NCBI RefSeq assembly: GCF_048593165.1
Contig: NZ_CP184271.1
Length of the DNA: 64,000 nucleotides
Direction: 5' to 3' (one strand)
From: Pectobacterium sp013449375
Lineage (GTDB): Bacteria; Pseudomonadota; Gammaproteobacteria; Enterobacterales; Enterobacteriaceae
The notes under the pieces were generated by a model. It had not been told where the DNA came from. It ran no database searches and saw only the letters and a program-made list of their open reading frames with translations. The position numbers and the translations under genes were made by a program. The first letter of the stretch is position 1, and the number at the start of each line of letters is the position of its first letter. Shown piece by piece: positions 1 to 10,416 of this stretch.

Positions 1-2
1 AG

Positions 3-353
3 GGACACTATCAGCCCCATCTGCGTCGTATGCGCGCCCAGTACAAAGCCAATCTGAGTACGTTTACCTGCTGGGTGCGTGAGTATTTTCCGTCCAATAT
101 TTGCGTCAGTCGTCCGCAGGGAGGATTCCTGATGTGGATTGAATTACCTGAATATTTTGATTCGCTCAAGCTCACCCGTGAGGTCAGAAAATCAGGCATA
201 CAGATCGCCGCAGGGTCGCTCTTCTCTGCCTCAGGGAAATACCGCAATTGTATTCGACTCAACTATGCCAATCGTTTCACGGAAGAGATGAGAGAAGGGC
301 TGCGTATCGTGGGCAGTGAAGTTGCGAAGATGATGCATACGCCTCCTGATTAG
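3..353 (+). CDS. C-terminal part of a PLP-dependent aminotransferase-like protein (MocR/GntR type), cut by the window edge
   Basis: The reading frame is open from the window's first codons (GHYQPHLRRM...) and stops at 353, so only about 116 C-terminal residues are visible. The segment PQGGFLMWIELPE followed by IAAGSLFSASGKYRNCIRLNYA is the usual end of the fold-type I aminotransferase domain of MocR-type transcription regulators and related aminotransferases. The DNA-binding and PLP-lysine parts would lie upstream, outside the window. It converges on the thiamine operon. An ordinary aminotransferase cannot be excluded without the N-terminus. Confidence 0.75.
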   Translation, partial: GHYQPHLRRMRAQYKANLSTFTCWVREYFPSNICVSRPQGGFLMWIELPEYFDSLKLTREVRKSGIQIAAGSLFSASGKYRNCIRLNYANRFTEEMREGLRIVGSEVAKMMHTPPD

Positions 354-379
354 GGCGTCACTGAGAGTGTTAGGGAAGG

Positions 380-412
380 GCCGATACGGGTAAGGATAAG
401 CCCCGTATCGGC
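380..412. terminator. Hairpin between the convergent MocR-like gene and thiH
   Basis: An 11-bp perfect inverted repeat (GCCGATACGGG at 380-390, CCCGTATCGGC at 402-412) sits just after the stop of the plus-strand gene and beyond the end of the thi operon. It lacks a clear U-tract on either strand. It could be a bidirectional terminator or a 3'-end stabilising hairpin. The sequence from here to 640 holds nothing else I can recognise. Confidence 0.5.
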
Positions 413-639
413 GGGTTGATGTGCAGAACCGATGAGTGGCAAACGGCTCCGGCCAGCAAGCTCCGTAATGCTCATGCCTGCCAACGACGCTACTGTATTC
501 TTCGTCACAGACTGTGGCGATAGGCCGAATGTCATGCTGCGCGGCGCTATCCTAAGAATGTTGTCTTCCGTGTAATTCTCATTTTGGCTTGCGAGCCGCA
601 TCCCAAGTCCGGCGTATCGCTGTCTTATCTGCTGAGTGG

Positions 640-1761
640 CTATCTGCCTAAATAACTGTCCCAGTCTTTCCATACGGGCTGGAGGCCTGCACGCACGATG
701 GCCTGTGCCACGTCTTCAGGACGCCGTGAATCATGAGGCGAAAACTGTTCCAGCTCAGGATGGTCATCGGCATAGCCACCCGGTTGGGTTTTGGAAAAGG
801 CGCTGACGTTGTTAATCGCGATAGGGATGGCATGATCGCGAAAGAACGGTGATTCGCGCGTGGACAGCGACAGTTCAATATCCGGTGCCAGCAACCGGAA
901 TGCACAAATCACCTGCATTAGCTGGGCTTCATCCATTAACGAGGCGGGCTCAATGCCGCCCGCACAGGGCCGCAGGCGCGGGAACGAGATAGAATACCGG
1001 CTTTGCCAATAGCTCTGCTGTAAGTGCAGCAGGTGTTCCGCCACCATGTAGCAGTCGGTGCGCCAGCTAGTGGACAGGCCGATTAAGGCACCCAGCCCGA
1101 TCTTGTCGATCCCTGCACGACCCAGTCGATCCGGCGTGGCGAGTCGCCAGTGGAAATCTTGCTTTTGTCCTTTGAGATGGTGCAACTGGTAGGTCGCCGG
1201 ATGATAGGTTTCCTGATAGACCATCACGCCATCCAGACCCAGTGCTTTTAATTCGGCGTACTCGTCCTGCGACAAGGGCTGAACTTCAATCATCAGCGAA
1301 CTGAAGAGCGGTCGGATCAGCGGAAAGACGCGACGAAAATAATCCATGCCTACTTTACGCTGGTGTTCGCCAGTCACGAGCAACAGGTGTTCAAACCCCA
1401 GTTCCTTGATAGCGGCGCATTCACGCAGGATTTCTGCCTCATCCAGCGTTTTTCGCTTGATGTGGTTACTCATCGAAAAGCCGCAGTAGGTGCAGTCGTT
1501 GGAGCACAGGTTGGACAGATACAGCGGCACATAGAAGCTGACCGTATTGCCGAAACGCTGTCGGGTGAGCTGCTGGGCCCGCTGGGCTAGCGGTTCCAGA
1601 TAGGTACTGGCGGCAGGTGAAAGGAGCGCCATAAAATCGTCGCGCGTCAGGTGTGGTAGAGCAAGCGCTCGTTCAACATCGCGTGCGGTTTTACCGTTGA
1701 TGCGCAGCGTCAGGTCATCCCAATCGAGCTGTTCCCAGACGGTTTGGAAATCGACGTTCAT
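640..1761 (-). CDS. thiH: 2-iminoacetate synthase ThiH (radical SAM tyrosine lyase)
   Basis: ThiH cleaves tyrosine to dehydroglycine and p-cresol with S-adenosylmethionine, supplying the glycine-derived part of the thiazole ring. The radical-SAM cluster motif CSNDCTYC gives the three cysteines at about residues 86, 90 and 93, in the usual CxxxCxxC spacing. The length of 373 aa fits the family. The ATG at 1761 overlaps the thiG stop (TGATG). A GTG one codon upstream is an alternative start. It is the last gene of the six-gene thi operon and works in complex with ThiG. Confidence 0.96.
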   Translation of the reverse strand: MNVDFQTVWEQLDWDDLTLRINGKTARDVERALALPHLTRDDFMALLSPAASTYLEPLAQRAQQLTRQRFGNTVSFYVPLYLSNLCSNDCTYCGFSMSNHIKRKTLDEAEILRECAAIKELGFEHLLLVTGEHQRKVGMDYFRRVFPLIRPLFSSLMIEVQPLSQDEYAELKALGLDGVMVYQETYHPATYQLHHLKGQKQDFHWRLATPDRLGRAGIDKIGLGALIGLSTSWRTDCYMVAEHLLHLQQSYWQSRYSISFPRLRPCAGGIEPASLMDEAQLMQVICAFRLLAPDIELSLSTRESPFFRDHAIPIAINNVSAFSKTQPGGYADDHPELEQFSPHDSRRPEDVAQAIVRAGLQPVWKDWDSYLGR

Positions 1762-2543
1762 CACCTTGTCCCTTCTGTTTGCCGATGAAGAAAACCGGTG
1801 AGGGGGCTGGTGGCGCTGGCGACAAACTGCTTACTTCCCAGACCCGCCTGACGAGCAAGACCGCCGGCATCGACTGCCAGCCGGAATGCATGTGCCATCG
1901 CGACGGGATTGCGAGCAACGGCGATGGCCGTGTTGACCAGCACGGCATCGGCGCCCATTTCCAGTGCGTCAGCCGCATGACTAGGGGCGCCAATGCCCGC
2001 ATCGACAATCACCGGAACGCGCGCTTGTTCGATGATGATGCGGAGAAAATCACGCGTTTGTAACCCTTGATTGGAGCCAATGGGTGCGCCGAGAGGCATC
2101 ACCGCCGCGCAGCCGACCTCTTCGAGCCGTTTGCACAGTACCGGGTCGGCCCCGCAGTAAGGTAGAACCGTGAATCCTTCTTTTACCAGTTGTTCGGCGG
2201 CCTTCAGGGTTTCGATGGGATCGGGCAGCAGATATTTCACATCGGGATGAATTTCCAGTTTCAGCCAGCGAGTGCCCAGTGCTTCTCGCGCCAGTCGGGC
2301 AGCAAAAATGGCTTCGTCTGCGGTCTTAGCGCCTGAGGTATTCGGCAACAGCTTAATACCGAGCTGACGTAACGGCGCGAGAATGGCATCGTTGCCGCCG
2401 CCCAGGTCAACGCGCTTCATCGCCATGGTCACGAGCTGCGAACCGGAGGCTTCAAGTGCCGCCAGCATCAGTTCTGGCGTGGCGAATTTTCCGGTGCCGG
2501 TCAGCAGCTGTGAAGTGAATGTGGTATCGGCAATGTGCAGCAT
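1761..2543 (-). CDS. thiG: Thiazole synthase ThiG
   Basis: ThiG is a TIM-barrel enzyme that condenses 1-deoxyxylulose 5-phosphate, dehydroglycine and the sulfur carried on ThiS thiocarboxylate into the thiazole phosphate of thiamine. The sequence carries the family's phosphate-binding stretch GAPIGSNQGL and the VIVDAGIGAPSHAADALEMGADAV segment split over two barrel strands. I chose the start MLHIADTTF (2543), which directly follows the thiS stop (TGACATG), rather than the longer frame to 2585. This gives 260 aa, typical for the family. The gene is translationally coupled on both sides. Confidence 0.96.
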   Translation of the reverse strand: MLHIADTTFTSQLLTGTGKFATPELMLAALEASGSQLVTMAMKRVDLGGGNDAILAPLRQLGIKLLPNTSGAKTADEAIFAARLAREALGTRWLKLEIHPDVKYLLPDPIETLKAAEQLVKEGFTVLPYCGADPVLCKRLEEVGCAAVMPLGAPIGSNQGLQTRDFLRIIIEQARVPVIVDAGIGAPSHAADALEMGADAVLVNTAIAVARNPVAMAHAFRLAVDAGGLARQAGLGSKQFVASATSPLTGFLHRQTEGTR

Positions 2544-2544
2544 G

Positions 2545-2745
2545 TCATCCTCCCGCGATTGCCTGAAAAAGCAAAATATCATCACCGTCTTGCACCTGAT
2601 GCTGTGACCAGGTAGCGTGCGGGATAATGGTTTGATTGATGGCCAGCGCCGTGCCAGGCTGGAGCCGGTTTATCTGGCTCAGCAGCGCCTCAACCGTGAT
2701 GGCCTCTGGGAATTCAAAGGGCTCATCATTCAGTGTGATTCTCAT
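2545..2745 (-). CDS. thiS: Sulfur-carrier protein ThiS
   Basis: This is a 66-aa ubiquitin-like beta-grasp carrier ending in the essential Gly-Gly tail (AIAGG). ThiF adenylates the tail and it is then converted to a thiocarboxylate, which donates sulfur to ThiG. The start MRITLNDEP is at 2745. It overlaps the end of thiF by ATGA, and the stop is one base from thiG, so the three genes are tightly coupled. Confidence 0.95.
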   Translation of the reverse strand: MRITLNDEPFEFPEAITVEALLSQINRLQPGTALAINQTIIPHATWSQHQVQDGDDILLFQAIAGG

Positions 2746-3521
2746 GCTGCTCCCCCGCATACCGGGCAGTGGGGCGCGCGCGTGAGCTGAAGCGTGTTCC
2801 AGCTCTGCTGTTTGCCATTGAACATTCTCAGCTTGCCGTCCAGCGCGGACGGCATACCTGCCAGCAGTTTGATCGCTTCCAGCGCCTGAAGTGTACCAAT
2901 CACGCCGACCACCGGACCCAGTACGCCAGCGGTACGGCAGTTACGCTGTGGTTCAGCCGTATCGGGATACAGGCAGGCGTAGCAGCCCGCGTGATAAGGC
3001 GGCGTGAAGACCGCGAGCTGGCCGCTGAAACCGACGGCGCTCCCGCTGATCAGCGGCTTCCCTGCGTTAAAGCAGGCGGCGTTAACCGCATGACGAGTGG
3101 TCATGTTATCGCTGCAATCCAGCACCAGATCGGCGCGGCTGACGGCATTATCTAATGTCTCACCACTAAGCCTTTCGGTGAGGGCAATGGCTTCCGAGTA
3201 CGGGTTTAACGCCTGTAGCTGACGTTGTGCTAACACGGCTTTGGGCTTGTCGGTATCGCTGGTGCGATACAGAATCTGGCGTTGCAGGTTGCTGATGTGC
3301 AGCGCGTCATCGTCGGCAAGCAGTAGCGTGCCAATTCCTGCGGCAGCCAGATAGAGCGAGGCGGGCGCGCCCAGTCCGCCCAGGCCAACCAGCAGAACGC
3401 AGGCAGCTTTGAGCTTCTCCTGACCTTCCGGGGCAATGTCTTCCAGCATCAGTTGGCGGCTGTAGCGCATAAATTCGCTATCGCTCAGTCCGGCAGGTGT
3501 TGGATGAGAAGGCGTTACCAT
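2742..3521 (-). CDS. thiF: ThiS adenylyltransferase ThiF (E1-like)
   Basis: ThiF activates the ThiS C-terminus with ATP. The nucleotide-binding loop GLGGLGAPASLYLA, the catalytic-face motif DCSDNMTTR and two zinc-binding cysteine pairs (CYAC and CPVC) are visible. The start at 3521 (MVTPSHP) follows the thiE stop by one base and has a G-rich ribosome-binding site inside the thiE end. The product is 259 aa, slightly longer than the E. coli protein. Confidence 0.95.
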   Translation of the reverse strand: MVTPSHPTPAGLSDSEFMRYSRQLMLEDIAPEGQEKLKAACVLLVGLGGLGAPASLYLAAAGIGTLLLADDDALHISNLQRQILYRTSDTDKPKAVLAQRQLQALNPYSEAIALTERLSGETLDNAVSRADLVLDCSDNMTTRHAVNAACFNAGKPLISGSAVGFSGQLAVFTPPYHAGCYACLYPDTAEPQRNCRTAGVLGPVVGVIGTLQALEAIKLLAGMPSALDGKLRMFNGKQQSWNTLQLTRAPHCPVCGGAA

Positions 3522-3522
3522 G

Positions 3523-4160
3523 TCATGCCCCCCGTTCTTCAATCATTTTGAGCAACGTTGCCGTTGCTTGCCGCCAGTCTGGTGCCTGCGTAATGGCGCT
3601 GACGACGGCAATACTGCCGACGCCCGTTTCCAGCACCGCAGGGACGCGATCGATGCTGATACCGCCAATCGCCACGGTGGGAAAACGGCCTTGCAGATCG
3701 GTGATGTGCCGCGTTAGCTCGGCCAGCCCCTGCGGCGCTGATGGCATGTCTTTGGTTTGGGTTGGGAAAATATGCCCCAGTGCGATGTAGGACGGGTTTA
3801 TTGCCACCGCGCGCGCCAGTTCACGATCGTCGTGCGTGGAAACGCCTAAGCGCAGACCCGCTTTTTTAATCGCGGCCAGATCGGCGGTGTCCAGATCTTC
3901 CTGACCCAAATGTACGCCGTACGCCTGATGTTTTACTGCTAATTTCCAATAGTCATTGATGAAAAGCTGTGCCTGATAGTGACGACCCAAGGCGATCGCC
4001 TGGATCACTTCGGCTTCGGCTTGTTCATCTGACCGATCTTTGATCCTCAACTGGATCGTTTTCACCCCGACGCCGAGTAGTCGCGCGATCCACTCCACGC
4101 TATCGACGACGGGATACAGCCCCAGCCGCTGCGCCGTTGGGGCAAAGGGCGTCGAGTCCG

Positions 4161-4164
<4 letters not shown>
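3523..4164 (-). CDS. thiE: Thiamine phosphate synthase ThiE
   Basis: ThiE joins hydroxymethylpyrimidine pyrophosphate and thiazole phosphate into thiamine phosphate. The 213-aa TIM barrel shows typical segments: QLRIKDR at the first strands, FINDYWKLA, YGVHLGQEDL and the phosphate-binding VAIGGIS. Its start overlaps the thiC stop by four bases (ATGA), the same coupling used further down the operon. Confidence 0.96.
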
Positions 4165-6125
<1,961 letters not shown>

Positions 6126-6256
6126 AGCAAGTTCCTGTAAGACGTAAAGGGAAGATTGCTTGTCTGGAGCCGGAGGGAGTAATAATGATATTGGGCATCA
6201 GAGCAGGTATGCAGGGATACGCAGCCTTGGGCTCAATCTCAATGAGGTGCATTACT

Positions 6257-6410
6257 CTTGTTCCCTTCGCAGGTATTAACCCGATCAGGTTCCGCGGATC
6301 CCGAATTAACGGTCTCAGCCTGTGCGCTCATAGATTTCGTAAAACGATTGCTTTCGTAAAACGATTGCTTTCGTAAAACAAAACATGAGCACGCTAGGCA
6401 CTCCGACAAG
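6257..6410 (-). promoter_or_regulatory. TPP (thiamine pyrophosphate) riboswitch upstream of thiC
   Basis: On the minus strand the RNA runs from CTTGTCGGAGTGCC, through CTGAGACC and GGAACCTGATC, to ACCTGCGAAGGGAACAAG. These are the conserved TPP-aptamer blocks, and the CTTGT/ACAAG ends pair as P1. The P3 arm is far longer than in the E. coli thiC riboswitch, as I recall it. It opens with CCTAGCGTGCTCAT, closes with ATGAGCGCACAGG and contains a tandem repeat. Thiamine pyrophosphate binding is expected to repress thiCEFSGH. The expression platform lies between 6126 and 6256. Confidence 0.95.
6335..6378. repeat. 17-bp tandem repeat inside the riboswitch P3 arm
   Basis: Two identical 17-bp units (CGATTGCTTTCGTAAAA at 6345-6361 and 6362-6378) are preceded by a partial copy (TTTCGTAAAA, 6335-6344). 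They fall in the peripheral P3 loop, which tolerates length change, so aptamer function is probably kept. Confidence 0.9.
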
Positions 6411-6537
6411 ATTTGCCCGTTTCTTAAACGGGCCAATAAAACCCCTACACTGTATGACGGCAAAACGCGGATGTCAAAGCGTGACGGTTTTGCCTGTACA
6501 GCGTGTGGCGATGTTCTTAAATAACGTCAAATGACGG

Positions 6538-6999
6538 CTAGTTGTCGTAAACCAGACGGATCATGCTGTCTTCTAACGTAAAACGCTCCTCCAGAGCTTC
6601 ACCGACGCTGGAGAGTGCCTGCTGAAATTCGAGGCAGTTATCATGGTCGATAGCCGTCGCCAGATGGTTATCGTAAAACGTCATGATGTGCTGCGTGTTG
6701 TTTTGCAGGGCGAGGTCGAGCTGGGTAGAAAGTGCTAGTAGTTGTTCGCTGTGGGTCGCGGCTTCATGCAGCATTTTTTCGTATAAGTGAAAGTGGCCAG
6801 TAGAAAGATAGTCCACCAAACTCTGGCAAAAATTATCCAATGCCTCTTCATCCAGAAGAGAAAGCGCTTCCTTGTTCGGCTTGATGCCAACCAGATGATA
6901 GTAAGCCACCAGAAGCTGCTTACGCGCTTGTAGCCATTGGTCGATTAACGCATTATTGCCACCAACGTATTCAGTCAGACTTTGTAGCTGGTTTAGCAT
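6538..6999 (-). CDS. rsd: Sigma-70 binding protein Rsd (anti-sigma factor)
   Basis: Rsd is a helical-bundle protein that binds region 4 of sigma-70 as growth slows, freeing core RNA polymerase for alternative sigma factors. The 153-aa protein matches the family throughout (MLNQLQSLTEYVGGNNALIDQWLQAR..., ending EDSMIRLVYDN). It is divergent from nudC, in the usual enterobacterial order thiC-rsd-nudC-hemE. The 108 bp to nudC must hold both promoters. Confidence 0.95.
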   Translation of the reverse strand: MLNQLQSLTEYVGGNNALIDQWLQARKQLLVAYYHLVGIKPNKEALSLLDEEALDNFCQSLVDYLSTGHFHLYEKMLHEAATHSEQLLALSTQLDLALQNNTQHIMTFYDNHLATAIDHDNCLEFQQALSSVGEALEERFTLEDSMIRLVYDN

Positions 7000-7107
7000 T
7001 GTTGACTCCGTGAACGGTAAGAAATAACTGAAATCCCAGTTATAAAACTTATGTAATCACTCTGAATGTAAAATGCCAGTGAAGTGGCAGTGGAGCAATA
7101 AAAAGAT

Positions 7108-7890
7108 ATGGAACAGACGCTAAAAGGTGATGAGACCGGCTGGTGGGTGGTTAGCGATGCGGTACACATTTGGCTGCCTCAGGGAGAATTACCGTGTGGA
7201 ACGGCGACGAAGTGGTCTCTGCAGGGGAAAACGGCTCGCCAAATCGGCGAGTGGCAAGAACAGCCTGTCTGGCTGGTGTGTCAGGGCCGTGATTCCGATA
7301 TGGCCTCGGTTCGCCAACTGCTTGATCAGGACGTGGGCTTATTCCAACTGGCGGGGCGAGGTGTACAACTGGCTGAGTTCTATCGTTCTCATCGTTTTTG
7401 CGGTTACTGCGGTCATGAAATGGTGCGGAGTAAAACAGAGCTGGCGTGCTTATGTCACCATTGCAAAGAGCGTTATTATCCGCAGATTGCGCCCTGCATC
7501 ATCGTCGCGATCCGTCGCGGCGAGGAAATCTTACTGGCGCAGCACAACCGGCATCGCGGAAACATGTACACCGTGCTGGCTGGGTTTGTGGAAGTGGGCG
7601 AAACGCTGGAACAGACGGTTGTGCGCGAGGTGATGGAAGAGAGCCAAATCCAGATAAAGAACCTGCGCTATGTGAGTTCGCAGCCTTGGCCATTCCCGCA
7701 TTCGCTGATGATGGCGTTTATGGCTGACTATGCGGGTGGAGAAATCAAGCACGACCCGAAAGAGCTGCGTGACGCGGGCTGGTTCCGCTTTGACCAACTC
7801 CCGCAACTGCCCCCGCCGGGCACCGTAGCGCGTCGACTTATCGAGGATACGGTGGTGTTGTGTCGCGCTTATCACGAGAACGAAGGCTGA
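7108..7890 (+). CDS. nudC: NAD-capped RNA hydrolase / NADH pyrophosphatase NudC
   Basis: NudC cleaves NADH to NMNH and AMP and removes the NAD cap from RNA 5' ends. A four-cysteine zinc ribbon (CGYC ... CHHC, about residues 98-120) is followed by the Nudix box, GFVEVGETLEQTVVREVMEE, with the conserved REVxEE core. The NudC-type SQPWPFP signature lies after the box. The length of 260 aa is normal. Confidence 0.96.
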   Translation: MEQTLKGDETGWWVVSDAVHIWLPQGELPCGTATKWSLQGKTARQIGEWQEQPVWLVCQGRDSDMASVRQLLDQDVGLFQLAGRGVQLAEFYRSHRFCGYCGHEMVRSKTELACLCHHCKERYYPQIAPCIIVAIRRGEEILLAQHNRHRGNMYTVLAGFVEVGETLEQTVVREVMEESQIQIKNLRYVSSQPWPFPHSLMMAFMADYAGGEIKHDPKELRDAGWFRFDQLPQLPPPGTVARRLIEDTVVLCRAYHENEG

Positions 7891-8038
7891 CGTGGTACTA
7901 TTTGCGCCATGAATGACTCATGTACACAACGTACTCGCGTCATAGCGTATTCGTTTTATAAAGCGTTCGTTTTATAACGCATCCGTTTCATCACATCTAT
8001 CCGGTGTCGAACCGCCGTGAGGTTGAAAGGAAAAGAAC

Positions 8039-9103
8039 ATGACTGATCTGAAAAACGATCGCTACTTGCGGGCGTTATTGCGCCAACCCGTTGATGTCAC
8101 CCCGGTGTGGATGATGCGTCAGGCGGGGCGTTATTTGCCAGAATATAAGGCAACGCGCGCGCAAGCGGGGGATTTTATGTCGCTGTGTAAAAACGCAGAG
8201 CTGGCTTGCGAAGTCACGTTACAACCTTTACGGCGCTACGCGCTGGATGCGGCAATCCTGTTCTCCGATATCCTGACTATCCCTGATGCCATGGGGTTAG
8301 GGCTCTATTTTGAAGCGGGGGAAGGTCCACGCTTTCACTCTCCCATCACGTCTCATGCCGATGTGGTTAACCTGCCTATTCCCGATCCTGAGCAGGAGCT
8401 CGGTTATGTGATGAACGCGGTGCGGACGATTCGTAAAAACCTCGCCGGTGAAGTGCCGTTGATCGGTTTCTCGGGCAGCCCGTGGACGCTGGCGACCTAC
8501 ATGGTTGAAGGGGGGAGCAGCAAAGCGTTTACCGTCATCAAGAAAATGATGTTTGCTGAGCCGAAAACGCTACACCTGTTGCTGGATAAGCTGGCGGATA
8601 GCGTCATTCTCTATCTCAATGCGCAAATTCGTGCTGGTGCGCAGGCAGTAATGGTATTTGATACCTGGGGCGGCGCGCTGAGCGGACGTGACTACAAAGA
8701 ATTCTCCCTGCGGTACATGCATAAGATTGTTGATGGTTTACTGCGTGAGAACGACGGTCGCCGTGTGCCAGTGACGCTCTTCACCAAAGGTGGAGGCCAG
8801 TGGCTGGAAGCGATGGCGGAAACAGGCTGCGACGCGCTGGGGCTAGACTGGACAAGTGATATTGCTGATGCACGCCGCCGTGTAGGCGATAAAGTGGCGT
8901 TACAGGGAAATATGGATCCGTCGATGTTGTATGCCGAACCTGCACGGATCGAGCAGGAAGTGGCGTCGATCCTTGCTGAATTCGGGCAAGGCAACGGGCA
9001 TGTTTTCAATCTGGGGCACGGCATTCATCAAGATGTGTCACCGGAGCATGCGGGCGTGTTTGTTGAGGCCGTCCATCGGTTGTCTCGCCCTTATCACGTA
9101 TGA
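8039..9103 (+). CDS. hemE: Uroporphyrinogen decarboxylase HemE
   Basis: HemE decarboxylates the four acetate arms of uroporphyrinogen III to give coproporphyrinogen III in heme synthesis. The family signatures PVWMMRQAGRYLPEY near the N-terminus and GFSGSPWTLATYMVEG in mid-protein are intact. The length is 354 aa. A GAAAGGAA ribosome-binding site precedes the ATG. The next frame is the remnant of nfi, as in E. coli. Confidence 0.97.
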   Translation: MTDLKNDRYLRALLRQPVDVTPVWMMRQAGRYLPEYKATRAQAGDFMSLCKNAELACEVTLQPLRRYALDAAILFSDILTIPDAMGLGLYFEAGEGPRFHSPITSHADVVNLPIPDPEQELGYVMNAVRTIRKNLAGEVPLIGFSGSPWTLATYMVEGGSSKAFTVIKKMMFAEPKTLHLLLDKLADSVILYLNAQIRAGAQAVMVFDTWGGALSGRDYKEFSLRYMHKIVDGLLRENDGRRVPVTLFTKGGGQWLEAMAETGCDALGLDWTSDIADARRRVGDKVALQGNMDPSMLYAEPARIEQEVASILAEFGQGNGHVFNLGHGIHQDVSPEHAGVFVEAVHRLSRPYHV

Positions 9104-9118
9104 TTCACAGGAGGTGAT

Positions 9119-9289
9119 GTGATTGATACACAACAGCTGCGGGCTGAGCAACTGGCCCGCGCTTCTGATGTGATTCGGCACGACGATTTACCTTTTGAGC
9201 AGCCCACGTTTATCGCGGGTGCGGGCGTGAATTCTGAGCAAGAAGGCTTAGTCACGTATTGTCGTAAAACTTTAGGAATTCAGGCATAG
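9119..9289 (+). pseudogene. nfi: Remnant of endonuclease V gene nfi
   Basis: A good ribosome-binding site (AGGAGG) and a GTG start open a 56-codon frame whose first 45 or so residues look like endonuclease V (IDTQQLRAEQLARASDVI, then TFIAGA). The full protein is about 220 aa. The region that should read GADVGFEQ reads GAGVNSEQ, so the catalytic aspartate is replaced by glycine. Similarity ends after EQEGLVT. The rest of the gene is missing and yjaG starts 56 bp later. Position between hemE and yjaG supports the identity. Confidence 0.82.
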
Positions 9290-9344
9290 GGCGTCACTGT
9301 GATTTCAGGTACACTGCCGTCCGTCGCTGTTAATGAGCATAAAA

Positions 9345-9935
9345 ATGTTACGTAACCCCATTCATTTACGTCTGGAAAAATTGGCAAGCTGGCAACATGT
9401 CACTTTCATGGCATGTCTTTGTGAACGTATGTATCCCAACTACCACGAGTTCTGTCGTCAAACAGAGTTCGGCGATGCGATGGTTTACCGACGCATTCTC
9501 GATCTGGTATGGGAAACATTGGTTGTTAAAGATGCGAAGGTTAATTTCGATAACCAGTTGGAAAAGCTGGAAGAAGCGATTCCCGCTGCGGAAGATTACG
9601 ATCTTTACGGCGTCTACCCGGCTATCGATGCCTGTATCGCGTTGGGCGAGCTGATTCATTCGCGTTTAAGCGGTGCAACGCTCGAGCATGCGATAGCGAT
9701 TAGCGAAACGTCCATCCGCACCGTTGCTATGTTGGAAATGACGCAGGCAGGCAAAGAAATGACTGACGATGAGCTAAAGGTTTTGCCTGCAGTTGAAGAA
9801 GAATGGGACATCCAATGGGAGATTTTTCGCCTGTTGGCGGCCTGTGAAGAACGCGACATTGAGCTGATAAAAGGACTCCGTTCCGATCTGCGCGAAGCCG
9901 GAAGTAGTAACATCGGGATAAATTTGCATCAATAA
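9345..9935 (+). CDS. yjaG: DUF416 family protein YjaG
   Basis: This 196-aa protein matches E. coli YjaG almost end to end (LRNPIHLRLEKLASWQHVTFMACLCERMYPNY..., GVYPAIDACIALGELIHSRLSG..., AMLEMTQAGKEM). Its function is unknown. I chose the ATG at 9345 over the longer frame from 9333 because it gives the family's N-terminus and length. It lies between nfi and hupA, as in E. coli. Confidence 0.93.
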   Translation: MLRNPIHLRLEKLASWQHVTFMACLCERMYPNYHEFCRQTEFGDAMVYRRILDLVWETLVVKDAKVNFDNQLEKLEEAIPAAEDYDLYGVYPAIDACIALGELIHSRLSGATLEHAIAISETSIRTVAMLEMTQAGKEMTDDELKVLPAVEEEWDIQWEIFRLLAACEERDIELIKGLRSDLREAGSSNIGINLHQ

Positions 9936-10139
9936 CGCGATAAAACGTGATTTAAGGCCTGAATTGGCCTGTCTTTAGGCTTCACATTCGCACCCTGTCT
10001 GGTCTACATTTGGGGGGCGTAAAAAAAGTGGCTGTCGGTGCGTGTATGCAGGAGAGTGCTACCACACCCTGAAAAGGGAGATGGCATATCCGTCGCACTC
10101 GATGCTTAGCAAGCGATAAACACACTGTAAGGATAACTT

Positions 10140-10412
10140 ATGAATAAGACTCAACTGATTGATGTAATTGCGGACAAAGCTGATCTGTCAAAAGCACAGG
10201 CTAAAGCAGCTCTGGAATCAACTCTGGCGGCAATTACCGAGTCTCTGAAAGAAGGTGATGCAGTACAATTAGTTGGTTTTGGTACATTTAAAGTGAACCA
10301 TCGTAATGAGCGCACTGGCCGCAACCCACAAACCGGTAAAGAAATCAAAATTGCTGCTGCCAACGTGCCAGCGTTTGTTTCTGGCAAGGCTCTGAAAGAC
10401 GCTGTTAAATAA
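10140..10412 (+). CDS. hupA: Nucleoid protein HU-alpha
   Basis: HupA is the 90-aa HU alpha subunit, a non-specific DNA-bending protein of the nucleoid. MNKTQLIDVIADKADLSKAQ opens the helical dimer domain. GFGTFKVNHRNERTGRNPQTG is the DNA-embracing beta arm with the intercalating RNP segment. The gene is preceded by about 200 bp of regulatory sequence (AAGGATAACTT before ATG) and followed by a strong terminator. Confidence 0.98.
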   Translation: MNKTQLIDVIADKADLSKAQAKAALESTLAAITESLKEGDAVQLVGFGTFKVNHRNERTGRNPQTGKEIKIAAANVPAFVSGKALKDAVK

Positions 10413-10416
10413 GCCC

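Noticed and set aside
350..673. 107-codon minus-strand frame after thiH
   Set aside because: It overlaps the thiH 3' end and the intergenic hairpin, has no recognised similarity and no good ribosome-binding site.
6335..6378. Tandem repeats as a CRISPR array
   Set aside because: There are only 2.6 direct copies with no spacers, inside a riboswitch arm. No CRISPR array or cas gene is visible in the window.
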